The notes under the pieces were generated by a model, which saw only the letters and a list, made by a program, of their open reading frames with translations, ran no database searches and had not been told where the DNA came from. Positions 12,301-21,448 of a DNA stretch of 64,000 nucleotides are shown one piece after another (position 1 is the stretch's first letter; each line of letters starts with the position of its first letter). Location: positions 1-64,000 of the forward strand of contig ARYC01001455.1 of NCBI GenBank assembly GCA_000711775.1, in the 5' to 3' direction. Made by a program: the position numbers and the translations under genes. This stretch comes from Oxytricha trifallax (lineage: Eukaryota > Ciliophora > Spirotrichea > Sporadotrichida > Oxytrichidae).

Positions 12301-12639
12301 TTTGAAACAAATGATACAACTAGACTAACATAGGATCAAATCCTTCTCTTGATACTATAATACCTAATATTCTCTTCTATAAGAGAATATAGTGAAAGTA
12401 CTAATTAACAATTATTATATAAAATATAAAACACAAGTAACAGAAAAAATAAAAAACAAAAAATAAAATAAACTTTAATAATATGTAATTAAGCTTGTGT
12501 TAATTAATTTACTTAAAAGTTCAAACAATAATTCTTTTACTTAAATTAAATTTATTAATTGATATTTCTTATTCAATATTTAGAAGAATTATTAATAATA
12601 AAATATTACTATAGAAAGTTTTTATATATAAGAATATGA
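9349..12639 (+). CDS. Helitron PIF1-like helicase plus USP-like protease domain
   Basis: Opens with VPHRRNTEFSPNNKEKTYYV and runs to TGA at 12,637. Helicase motifs: Walker A GGSGSGKSF (9,901-9,927), ATTGRAAANIDGVTLHSLF, Walker B IIDEVSMM (about 10,126-10,149), LVGDLMQLPVV, and ASTVHKVQGETL with FYTALSRAQ near 10,945-11,055. This matches SF1B PIF1/Helitron helicases. A Gln/Ser-rich linker follows. The last 300 residues carry WYQNSCLHDSLMYIYYFG (Cys codon 11,545), two Cys pairs (CMC near 11,865 and CDTC at 11,983) and NHFVAKLKD (His codon 12,199) followed by GWWYHNG. This layout fits a ubiquitin-specific-protease (C19) fold. The natural end is probably near 12,420; the tail beyond is AT-rich. 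Confidence 0.82.
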
Positions 12640-12924
12640 CTTAAGTAATTAAGGTTTAATAATAAGATAAATATCAACAAAATATATAAAAATAAAAAGT
12701 CCAATAACAAAAATAGCAATTGATTTTATGTTTAAATTTAAGAAAAGAATATACCAGTATCAAGTAAGGTAAAGGTCGAACTAATATTAGCCAAAGTTAA
12801 GTATAGTATTAGGCAAAGATCAGACTCATATTAGCCCAAATTCTAAATTGATTAAACCAAAGGTCAGAATCAATATTATGTATTTTCGATGTGACTTAAG
12901 AGCACATGTATGTTATTTTATAGA
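12640..12924. other. Transition region with degenerate array-B units
   Basis: AT-rich to about 12,760. Then a few diverged copies of the 22-bp B unit (AGCCAAAG, CAAAGATCAGACTCA, CCAAAGGTCAGA) up to 12,880. Confidence 0.6.
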
Positions 12925-13575
12925 AATTATTGTTGTGACTCACCACCAGAGGTCATTTTATTAATAGGAACTTGTGGGTGTGACTCACCACCAGAGGTCA
13001 TTTTATTAATAGGAACTTGTCGGTGTGACTCACCACCAGAGGTCATTTTATTAATAGGAACTTGTGGGTGTGACTCACCACCAGAGGTCATTTTATTAAT
13101 AGGAACTTGTGGTGTGACTCACCACCAGAGGTCATTTTATTAATAGGAACTTGTCGGTGTGACTCACTAGCAGATGTAAGTTTTTTAATAGGAACTTGTC
13201 GGTGTGACTCACCAGCAGAGGTAAGTTTATTAATAGGAACTTGTCGGTGTGACTCACCAACAGAGGTAAGTTTTTTAATAGGAACTTGTCGGTGGACTCA
13301 CCAACAGAGGTAAGTTTTTTAATAGGAACTTGTCGGTGTGACTCACTAGCAGAGGTAAGTTTATTAATAGGAACTTATAGGTGTTACTCAACAACAGAGG
13401 TAAGTTTATTAATAGTAACTTGTCGGTGTGACTCAACAACAGAGGTAAGTTTATTAATAGTAACTTGTCGGTGTGACTCATCAGCAGATTAAAGTTATTT
13501 TATAAGAACTTGTCGGTGTGAATCACAAGCAGAGTTATGTTCAATTATATGAACTTGTCGGTCACACTAACAGGA
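12925..13575. repeat. 45-bp tandem repeat array with hairpin core
   Basis: About 14 copies of a 45-bp unit: GTGTGACTCACCACCAGAGG, then TCATTTTATTAATAGGA, then ACTTGTCG. Across the unit border it forms TGTCGGTG-TGACT-CACCAACA, the same hairpin core as the 57-bp array on the other side of the Helitron frame. The period is a multiple of three, so ORFs appear in several frames; they are artefacts. Two variants segregate: TCATTTTATT in early copies and TAAGTTTATT/TTTT in later ones. Confidence 0.95.
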
Positions 13576-13639
13576 AGAGATAAGTTTTTAATTTTTATTT
13601 TGTACAATATTAGTAAAAACGTTATAATTATATTTTGTT

Positions 13640-14345
13640 ATATTGGTAAGCTATAGGTCAGACTCAAGTAAGCCAAAGGTAACACTATAATAAGCCATAG
13701 GTCAGATTAAAGTAAGCCAAAGGTAATATTCAAGTAAGCCAAAGGTAAGACTATATTATGCCATAGGTAAGATTAATATAAGCCAAAAGCGAGTCTCAAG
13801 AATTCCAGAGGTCAGACTATAGTAAACCATAGGTCAGATTCAAGTAAGCCAAAAGTCAGACTCAAGTAAACCCAAGGTCAGACTCAAGTAAGCCAAATCT
13901 CAGATTCATTTAAGCCAAATGTCAGACTCAAGTTAGCCAAAGGTCAGACTCAAGTAAGCCAAAGGTCAGCCTCAAGTAAGTAAAAGGTCAGACTTAAGAA
14001 AACCAAAGGTCAGATTAAAGTAAGCCAAAGGTCAGACTCAAGTAAGCCAAAGGTCAGACTCAAGTAAGCCAAAGGTCAGACTCAAGTAAGCCAAAGGTCA
14101 GACTCAAGTAAGCCAAAGGTCAGACTCAAATAAGCCAAAGGTCAAACTCAAGTAAGCCAAAGGTCAGACTCAAGTAAGCCAAAGGTCAAACTCAAGTAAG
14201 CCAAAGGTCAGACTCAAGTAAACCAAAGGTCAGACTCAAGTAAGCCAAAGGTCAGACTCAAGTAAGCCAAAGGTCAGACTCAAGAAAGCCAAAGGTCAGA
14301 CTCAAGTAAACCAAAGGTCAACTCAAATAACACATAAGTCAATAC
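13640..14345. repeat. 22-bp minisatellite array B
   Basis: About 30 copies of a 22-bp unit, TAAGCCAAAGGTCAGACTCA plus AG. The first third is degenerate and the middle is nearly uniform. It shares GTAAGCCAAAG and the 22-bp length with array A, so A and B are probably related. Confidence 0.95.
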
Positions 14346-14459
14346 TCAATATTAAAAAAGTCATATTAGATAATCATAAAATATAAAAAAATAAAATATA
14401 CTTAAAATTAGATAAATTATACTATAAAATTGTGACTGGAAGAAACTTCGATCTGTGAA
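14346..14459. other. AT-rich spacer
   Basis: Nothing recognisable. Confidence 0.5.
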
Positions 14460-14514
14460 GCCCCAAAACCCCATATATAGGTATACCAAAACCCCAAAAC
14501 CCCAAAACCCCAAT
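14460..14514. repeat. Internal telomere-like C4A4 tract 1
   Basis: CCCCAAAACCCC, then ATATATAGGTATACC, then three more AAAACCCC units. The segment CCCC-ATATATAGGTATACC-AAAACCC is repeated at 15,816-15,842. C4A4 is the spirotrich telomere repeat; here it is interstitial. Confidence 0.9.
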
Positions 14515-14965
14515 AAATTCGTGTTTTATGTGTTATTTTTATGTTTATCACGTATTTATTGCGATTTTTTCATAAAAGAGACTTTAGTCTTATGTTAACC
14601 AAATACGTATTAAAATCGTGATTCATGCCAAATATTTATGTTTATCAAGTATTTGTTAAGATTTTATCAAAAAATAGACTTTAGTCTTATGTTAAGCAAA
14701 TTCGCAATAAATTCGTGTTTTATCTGTTATTATTCTGTTTATCAAGAATTTATTACGATTTTATCATAAAATAAACTTTAGTCTTATGTTAAGCAAATTC
14801 GTAATAAATTCGTGTTTTATGTGTTATTTTTATGTTTATCACGTATTTATTGCGATTTTTTCATAAAAGAGACTTTAGTCTTATGTTAACCAAATTCGTA
14901 TTAAATTCGTGACCCATGCCATATATTAATGTTCATCATGTATTTGTCAAGATTTTAATATATTA
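14505..14965. repeat. 97-bp tandem repeat array
   Basis: Four and a half copies. The marker ACTTTAGTCTTATG occurs at 14,581, 14,678, 14,775 and 14,872, exactly 97 bp apart. Copies 1 and 4 are nearly identical (GTTATTTTTATGTTTATC, GCGATTTTTTCATAAAAG), as are the divergent halves of 2 and the partial fifth. This suggests a 291-bp higher-order unit. Confidence 0.9.
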
Positions 14966-15296
14966 ATAAATGGTTAACCTAAATATTAAATAATAATATT
15001 CAAAACTAACATATATAAAATATATTTTTTTAAAAAAATGTTAAAAAATGTGAAAAATGCCGTTTTAAGGGTTTTTTGCACTTTTTTGAAAATTTTGAAA
15101 TTTTTTGGATTTTTTACATATAAAAGTGGTCTGTACTCATGAACTAAAAATTTGCCAGACCTCTAAGTAGTCAAGTTTTACTCAGAATCAGCTAATTAGT
15201 GGTAGTATGATATCATATCACCGAAAAATATTGCCGATAAAAAGTGGCGTTTTTTATACTACCACTATGTCCCCAAATCCCCTATTAATAATATAA
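14966..15296. other. Unique AT-rich segment with terminal hairpin
   Basis: Contains an 11-bp inverted repeat, AGTGGTAGTAT (15,198-15,208) and ATACTACCACT (15,256-15,266), shortly before the C4A4 tract. No gene seen. Confidence 0.55.
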
Positions 15297-15325
15297 CAAA
15301 ACCCCAAAACCCCAAAACCCCAAAA
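15297..15325. repeat. Internal telomere-like C4A4 tract 2
   Basis: Four AAAACCCC units that run directly into array A; the last C becomes the A of AAAACCCACC. Confidence 0.9.
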
Positions 15326-15575
15326 CCCACCTGTAAGCCAAAGAAAACCCACCTGTAAGCCAAAGAAAACCCACCTGTAAGCCAAAGAAAACCCACCTGT
15401 AAGCCAAAGAAAACCCACCTGTAAGCCAACGAAAACCCACCTGTAAGCCAACGAAAACCCACCTGTAAGCCAACGAAAACCCACCTGTAAGCCAAAGAAA
15501 ACCCACCTGTAAGCCAAAGAAAACCCACCTGTAAGCCAAAGAAAACCCACCTGTAAGCCAAAGAAAACCCACCTA
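15318..15575. repeat. 22-bp minisatellite array A, middle copy
   Basis: About 11-12 copies of the same unit and orientation as at 1-553, including the run of ACG variants in mid-array. The minus-strand ORFs here are artefacts. Confidence 0.96.
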
Positions 15576-15777
15576 AAGGTAATAGTTTATAGCTTAATGA
15601 CTAATTTAAATAAATTAATTTCAATGATGCATTATTTCAAAAATGATTTTATGCACCAAATAAAGATCAAACAACATTAACAATTATGAAAAATAAAGTT
15701 TTAACAGTATTTTAACCATTTCTAATTAATAAAAATTGCAGGCTGGAAAATTCCCCAAAACCGCAACATAAAGATTT
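15576..15777. other. Unique spacer between arrays
   Basis: AT-rich, nothing recognised. Confidence 0.5.
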
Positions 15778-15842
15778 CAAAACCACAAAACCCCAAAACC
15801 CCAAAACCCCTAAAACCCCATATATAGGTATACCAAAACCCA
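15778..15842. repeat. C4A4 tract 3, possible left TBE-A terminus
   Basis: CAAAACCACAAAACCCC followed by further C4A4 units and the ATATATAGGTATACC motif. Its first 17 bases differ by three positions from the complement of the TBE-A right end (CAAAACTCCAAAACCCT). It may therefore be the left TBE-A terminus, separated from the transposase gene by array A. Confidence 0.45.
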
Positions 15843-16130
15843 CATGTAAGCAAAAGAAAACCCACCTGTAAGCCAAAGAAAACCCACCTGTAAGCCAAAG
15901 AAAACCCACCTGTAAGCCAAAGAAAACCCACCTGTAAGCCAAAGAAAACCCACCTGTAAGCCAAAGAAAACCCACCTGTAAGCCAACGAAAACCCACCTG
16001 TAAGCCAACGAAAACCCACCTGTAAGCCAAGAAAACCCACCTGTAAGCCAAAGAAAACCCACCTGTAAGCCAAAGAAAACCCACCTGTAATCCAAAGAAA
16101 ACCCACCTGTAATCCAAAGAAAACCACTAG
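15834..16130. repeat. 22-bp minisatellite array A, right copy
   Basis: About 13 copies, the last with TAATCC in place of TAAGCC. It is followed within 35 bp by TBE-A transposase sequence. Confidence 0.96.
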
Positions 16131-16163
16131 CTTTCTTTAAAATATATTAATATATTTACAATA

Positions 16164-17206
16164 AAATTTATTTCTGTTTATGACAGTGAGTGTATAGATC
16201 TATTGTTTAAGTTTCGCTATGGATGTGATGAACATAGTGAATAACTCAAGCCTGTTCTAAATTATACCTTTATAGCAAAGCTGCTACATAAATATCCTGT
16301 TTCTGTTAGGATTCACTGTCTATTAGCATAGACTTTAAAGAGATAGCATCTTAATTCTAAGCCTAAGACACACTTTAAATTTTAGCAGCATCATATTAAT
16401 TATATTATTAATGATTTGACTCTTAAATACTGGGCTCATTTCTCTCTTGCTCATAGGGCTATGATATTTTATCGCCAATTTCTTGAGCTTCCCATCTCTG
16501 CTTAATCGAATGCTAACATATATAAAAATACTGGAATATCTTACAAGACACTCAATCGCATTAAGAGAGTGATTGATTTTAATGTTCCAATTTATAAAAC
16601 TAACTTAAACTATTTATTTTTTTAAATGCAGAGGTCTTAAGAGTATAATACAAAGTTCATATATGCTGATGAAGCTGTATTTACATTCAATACTTTTATA
16701 TCAAGATCTTGGTACAAGAGGTATAGTAATATAGAAGTATATGACTAAAAAGTTAAAGTCTAAACCCATGCCATTTTTGGTGAAATAAGTGAAGATAGTG
16801 GCCTCGAAACTTATGTTATTCACCCTAGTTCTATAAAGACTGAATAATATATCTAGTTCTTACAATAAATCAGAGATAAGTACGCTGACAAAGAGATTAT
16901 TCTCTTCGTTAATAACTTATCAGTTCATAAAACTAATGACTCAAGGAAGAAATATGAAAGGCTAAACATAACACCTGTATCTAATGTTCCTTACAGTCCT
17001 CAGTTCAATGGAATTGAAATATCTTGGGGGTTATTGAAAGGCTACTACAAGAAATTTCTACTCTATCATTTGATGCACGACTTGAAGATATATACAGTAG
17101 ATTATATTAATAGTGCTGCAAAAAGAGTCAGCGAATATAAAGCTAAAGTATGATCAAGAGAGGGGAGATTTTGTGTACATAAATAAGTTTTAGATTTAAA
17201 CGAATG
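16164..17206 (+). pseudogene. TBE-A transposase (42-kDa, DD34E) pseudogene
   Basis: Aligns codon by codon with the TBE-B transposase from VYDSECIDLLFKFRYG onward, but lacks the start codon and about the first 12 residues, where array-A flank replaces them. Catalytic motifs: YADEAVFTFNTF keeps the first Asp. The second is VNNLSVHK, with AAT at 16,911 in place of the Asp codon. The Glu is kept in FNGIEIS (17,016), 35 codons later as in TBE-B. TGA at 17,151 ends the frame about 18 codons before the position matching the TBE-B stop (near 17,206). The Asp-to-Asn change alone should abolish cleavage, so this copy could move only in trans. Confidence 0.88.
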
Positions 17207-18000
17207 AATTTGTCCACATATTAAATTTGCTCGTAAAGGGATTTGGCTTCTCTTTCTTTTCTTCGTTTTAAGGTTGCTTGGGCCTATGTTTCTTCTCTTA
17301 GTGCCAGCTTTTGCGTCTATGTTCATCTTGTCTGGCTTTTAGAAATCTTTGTAGAGTCTCTTACTCAATTCATTCTTTATTTGTGACTTTCTCTCTCTCT
17401 GTTTAATTTGCTTCGCTCTTTCATTAAGTAAATAGCAGTTCCAGGTTTTTCTATATAGTTAGAAGACCAAGCTTACTTGAGATGAATGGATGCTTCTACA
17501 GTTCCTACAACCAGGAGTCACTGGTTTTAATTCCTTTCTTCTCTTTTTCTTCAGGAGAGATGCTGTAGCGTTTCTTATGAGCTTCTTAAATAAATTCATT
17601 TAAGTACTCAGGTTTCAGAGTTGCAAGAACACCAAAGAAGAAGTTTCTCTCTGGCAACTTATTAGAGGGTTGTAGCTTTGATGGAAGGTAGATAGCTACG
17701 TCCGGATCATAGCATCATCATACACGTTTGTCACTGATATTTCAGGGTAGTTAGGTATCTCTATCATCTTAATTTCATTAGACTTAAAAGCTATTTTTTC
17801 TTCACTTAGTAAGGCTTTTAAGAATGAGATTTTAGTTCCTCCTAAGTTGGCAAGAACAATCCAACTATAATGAATTTATTAATCTTACTTAATAACTTAC
17901 CTTGTTATACAAAATATCTAAAAAGGTCCTCTTTACTTCGAAATTTTCCTATAAAATCTTGAGATTAAATTCTCTTCATTGCATCATTCATAGACTCCAT
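17155..18000 (-). pseudogene. TBE-A 22-kDa protein pseudogene with two introns
   Basis: ATG at 18,000 starts MESMNDAMKRIQSQDF. Exon 1 is 100 nt. Intron 1 (17,865-17,900, 36 nt) and intron 2 (17,451-17,476, 26 nt) sit at the same positions and have the same lengths as in TBE-B. Exon 2 has two single-base losses relative to TBE-B, after VGLFLPTQE and after VYDDAM, so it is broken. The last part (MNIDAKAGTKRRNIGPS) ends in a Lys/Arg-rich tail that overlaps the transposase 3' end tail to tail. The role of the 22-kDa protein in TBEs is unknown. Confidence 0.8.
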
Positions 18001-18763
18001 CTTGCTTCCTCTTTCTATAAATGTTTATAAAATTTAAATTATGGATATAGATTCAAAACTTACTAAAATTTTACTTCTAAATAGGAGATCCACTTGGAGG
18101 TCAATCTGAATCAGATAAATAGATGGAAGAATTTTTTCCAAGTTTCAGAGTTTGACTTCTATTTTATCAAACTTTCTCCATTAAATTGCTCCTAATAATA
18201 ACTAATTAAATTAGGTGGTGCTCCTTATTTATTGAAAACTTAATTAGGAGGTTAAATTAAAATTCAAAACCGTTTTAAGTGGTACATAAAAAAATTAAAA
18301 TTTAAGACTTCCCCTCCTAATTTTACAAGAACAAAGTTAGGATCTCCGCCTAGCTTCACCAACGCATTTAGGTGCATTTTAATGTATTATAGAATGGATG
18401 AATTATTATATAAATTATCTCTAATGTTAAGAAATATAAAACTAATGTCTCTCAGACCCCTTTACACCTATCTAAATCATTGAGAATATGCTCTTACTTG
18501 TGTATAAAGGTAGAATTTAAACAGCTTATATAATTTTTAATAGTATTTATAAAATGAGCGGCAACCTACATAGAAAAGCGGCATTTGCTTGAAATTAGCC
18601 AGCAAAATTTTCTTTAATGAATCAAAAGATAATTGAGAGTTGAGATGCCTCTACCTAATATGAACCTGAAATTTTCTTACCCTAGGTCTCTGACTTTGAA
18701 TTACAATTCAATTGCTAAATATAAATGTAGAAATAAGAAATTTAATGCGAGATACAAATAAAA
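18001..18763. promoter_or_regulatory. Divergent intergenic region of TBE-A
   Basis: Lies between the start regions of the 22-kDa (-) and zinc-finger/kinase (+) genes, so it should hold both promoters. It contains repeated TTAATTAGGAGG / CCTAATTAA words near 18,190-18,330. An alternative N-terminus of the right-hand gene may begin near 18,645 (MPLPNMNLKFSYP) but is not in frame with its finger. Confidence 0.4.
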
Positions 18764-20969
18764 ATGGCTGAAGAGGAGGAAGAGAAAAAAGAAATAAAGA
18801 TAGAAAATTTTTGTAAAGAGTGTTAATTGAACTTTACTTATAAATCTGCTCTCAAACGTCATACTTTAGAGCAGCTTTCTAACAAACCAAAGCTCTATCT
18901 TAGGCATGATAAGATAGATGGAAAATATTTCTCCCCTTACTGTAATAAGTATAAAGCGAGTATAATTAAAATGTGGAGACTGTTAAAATTAAATAAAATA
19001 AGAGATCAAATAGAATTACGTTCATATCAATACACATGTATTAAGATCAAACAGTCACTAATTTGAATTAAGTTTGAATATAAGCTTATATATCTTGAAT
19101 TAATTAATCAACTATCTAAAAATGGAATTTTTGTTTTTTTCAACTTTTCTGATTCATTTCTATTTTAGCGCAGTGATCAAGCTGATGCTGTAGTTGATCT
19201 TTAAGTTTTTCTTAAAATTTTTCATAGATATCTTCATAATATCTTCAGGGTATCTTCAGGATATCTTCCTCAAAAAATAAAAAGTGTGGAGAGTGTGGAG
19301 TTTAACAATGATAATAGTAGCAATAACAGCAACAATAACACTAATTAAATCAATATCAAGCATTGATAAAGTCTGGTTGAAATTCTAATGGAATTTCAAA
19401 ATATTAAAAATCAGAGATTTTTTTCATATTCATAATCATCATCTTGATTTTCATCTTCAACACTAAGTATTTAGACATCAATTTTCTTAAAATTTGGAAT
19501 TTTTGGTAAAAATCCCCAGACTTTAACAATGCTTGGTATTGATTTAATTAGTGTTATTGTTGCTGTTATTGCTACTATTATCATTGTTAAACTCCACACT
19601 CTCCACACTTTTTATTTTTTGAGGAAGATATCCTGAAGATACCCTGAAGATATTATGAAGATATCTATGAAAAATTTTAAGAAAAACTTAAAGATCAACT
19701 ACAGCATCAGCTTGATCACTGCGCTAAAATAGAAATGAATCAGAAAAGTTGAAAAAAACAAAAATTCCATTTTTAGATAGTTGATTAATTAATTCAAGAT
19801 ATATAAGCTTATATTCAAACTTAATTCAAATTAGTGACTGTTTGATCTTAATACATGTGTATTGATATGAACGTAATTCTATTTGATCTCTTATTTTATT
19901 TAATTTTAACAGTCTCCACATTTTAATTATACTCTCTTAATAATACAATCATTCAAGAGATCTATAATTTCACCTGAAGAACACCATGGTAAGAAGTTTG
20001 AGGTCATAGATCCTGAGACTGGTGAAGTATTTCTTCAGAAAAGAAAGCCAAGATACAATTTAGAATTTCAGGAGCAAAGAGTTAAGAAAGATAATAAACT
20101 CATTAAAGCATTGAGAAACCTCCCTTGCCTCTGAGATAGTAAAATTACTCTCAAGATGCATTCACTCAAGCTTCCAATATTGAATATAATTGGCCTAACA
20201 GAGTACAAATAAAGATATCTTATTCTTGAGGATAAATTTTAGAAAAAAGTCATAACTGATAAATAGTTTGCTTACAAGATTTATCCATTCAATTATTTTA
20301 AATGCAATGACAAGTATCAAATGGAGTTTGTCAATAAATATCAAGCTATTAATAAAGCAAGGGATAGACAGAGCAGATTTATAATTAAATTTGAAGCAAT
20401 TCTCCTTGCTTAAAATCATGTAGCTTTTCGCCTACCTTTATACTATATGTCATTAAGAGACAATATTCAAGACTAAAGGTGTCCGAAGTAACTACCTCTT
20501 ATTCTAACAAATGTCTGCAAAGGTATTGAGGAGCTACATACTTGAAAACATAATGCTGTTCTTTTCACCACTCAGAGTGGTAATAATAGACTTCATTCAA
20601 TAGATCGTAGAGAGTTGAGGCTTTTGTACTGGCCAACGTTCGTGGCACTCCTGGATATTTTCTAGAGAGAGAGAAGACTGGAGGGATGGAGATATAAGGT
20701 GGGATATATGGTCTCTAGTAGCAATAATAATAGAGTGTGATGTGCAAAGAAATGACTATTACAGTTGTAGAAAAGAAAAAGATTCAAAGCAAAGAATCCA
20801 GCAGTATCTAGAGCAAAATAAGATAAAAGTTTAAATGAGAGATGTGGATGAGCAAATTATCCTGAAGCCTACCAACAGAGCAGAACATTCAATCGACTAG
20901 AAAATTAGTTGGCTAGGAGAAATTAAGTTTAGAAAGTTGCCTCATGATGCTAAGGTACTGTTTGAGTGA
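18764..20969 (+). pseudogene. TBE-A zinc-finger/kinase (57-kDa) pseudogene
   Basis: ATG 18,764 (MAEEEEEKKEIKIENF) leads to one C2H2-like finger, CKECQLNFTYKSALKRH. The second finger has lost ligands (YFSPYCNKYK). A palindromic insertion (18,958-19,934) follows. Past it are SIISPEEHHGKKFEV, GIEELHT at the position of TBE-B GVKELHE, then VIIDF and VLANVRGTPGYF in shifted frames. The HRDLKPEN catalytic loop of TBE-B is not recoverable here. TGA codons (after RNLPCL and ELHT) and frameshifts show decay. Ends LPHDAKVLFE. Confidence 0.8.
18958..19934. repeat. 977-bp foldback insertion inside TBE-A
   Basis: Near-perfect inverted arms of about 420 bp (18,958-19,377 and 19,516-19,934) around a 138-bp unique centre. 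Outer ends read TATAATTAAAATGTGG and its complement. TA lies at both borders, as in Tc1/mariner-type MITEs, although GAG/CTC outside also pair. The arms hold no protein frame I trust. As it interrupts the zinc-finger/kinase gene, it arrived after TBE-A. Confidence 0.92.
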
Positions 20970-21129
20970 ATATTTAAACTAATAGACCTAAAATACACAC
21001 TAATTTCCATTTCTTTTAAACCCTAATCCACTACATAAACCCTAATAAAACCCTAATAAAATATGCCTAATAGTCTACTTTTATCAATCAAAAACTCAAT
21101 CAAACTTCTGAAAGGGTTTTGGAGTTTTG

Positions 21130-21448
21130 ACTGTGAGTTATAAGTATTGTTCCTTATCCTGTATTTACAAAATTGAAAATCATTATTAAAAATATTTTTT
21201 AGATAAAATAGCCTCTTATGGTCAACTTAAGTAGTTATAAAATTTCTCTTTATACACTTTAATTTAATTTATCAATTTTTTATTAATTTATTTTTAAATT
21301 CAATATAAAGAAACATTTTTGTAAGATAATTAAATGTAATATAAACTAAATATATTAAATTAAATATTGTAAGTATATGAATCAGGTATTTTATCTTGAA
21401 AATTCATTAAGCTAATCTTGCTATTTAATCGGTTTAAGATTATTGTTT
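21130..21448. other. AT-rich region between TBE-A and the host gene tail
   Basis: No gene seen. Contains the ACT following the TBE-A end and presumably the 3' flank of the minus-strand host gene. Confidence 0.5.

Larger units (their letters stand above)
5889..12639 (+). mobile_element. Helitron-type element, RepHel coding region with C-terminal protease
   Basis: A near-continuous frame of about 2,250 codons in ciliate code (TAA/TAG = Gln). Domain order is a long N-terminal region, Helitron-like N domain, HUH/Y2 Rep, SF1 PIF1-like helicase, Gln-rich linker and a USP-like Cys/His region. The order Rep-helicase defines Helitrons, which transpose through a rolling-circle intermediate. Two frame changes divide it (near 8,905 and 9,350). 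Element ends were not found: no convincing 5' TC or 3' hairpin-CTRR. Minisatellites sharing one hairpin core flank it on both sides and may be part of the element. Confidence 0.85.
16160..21129 (+). mobile_element. TBE-A, decayed telomere-bearing element
   Basis: It carries the three TBE genes in the TBE order but inverted relative to TBE-B: transposase (+), 22-kDa (-) and zinc-finger/kinase (+). The right terminus ends GAAAGGGTTTTGGAGTTTTG at 21,129, a degenerate G4T4 end, and is followed by ACT. Upstream of it are AAACCCTAAT repeats in place of the normal terminal repeat. The left terminus is missing or displaced (see 15,778). All three genes are damaged and a 977-bp palindrome is inserted. 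TBE elements belong to the Tc1/mariner-IS630 group and are removed during macronuclear development. Confidence 0.85.

Noticed and set aside
12910-13492. ORFs on both strands in the 45-bp array
   Set aside because: The period is a multiple of three, so any open unit gives an open array.
20195-20419. Minus-strand ORF in TBE-A
   Set aside because: It is antisense to the kinase pseudogene.
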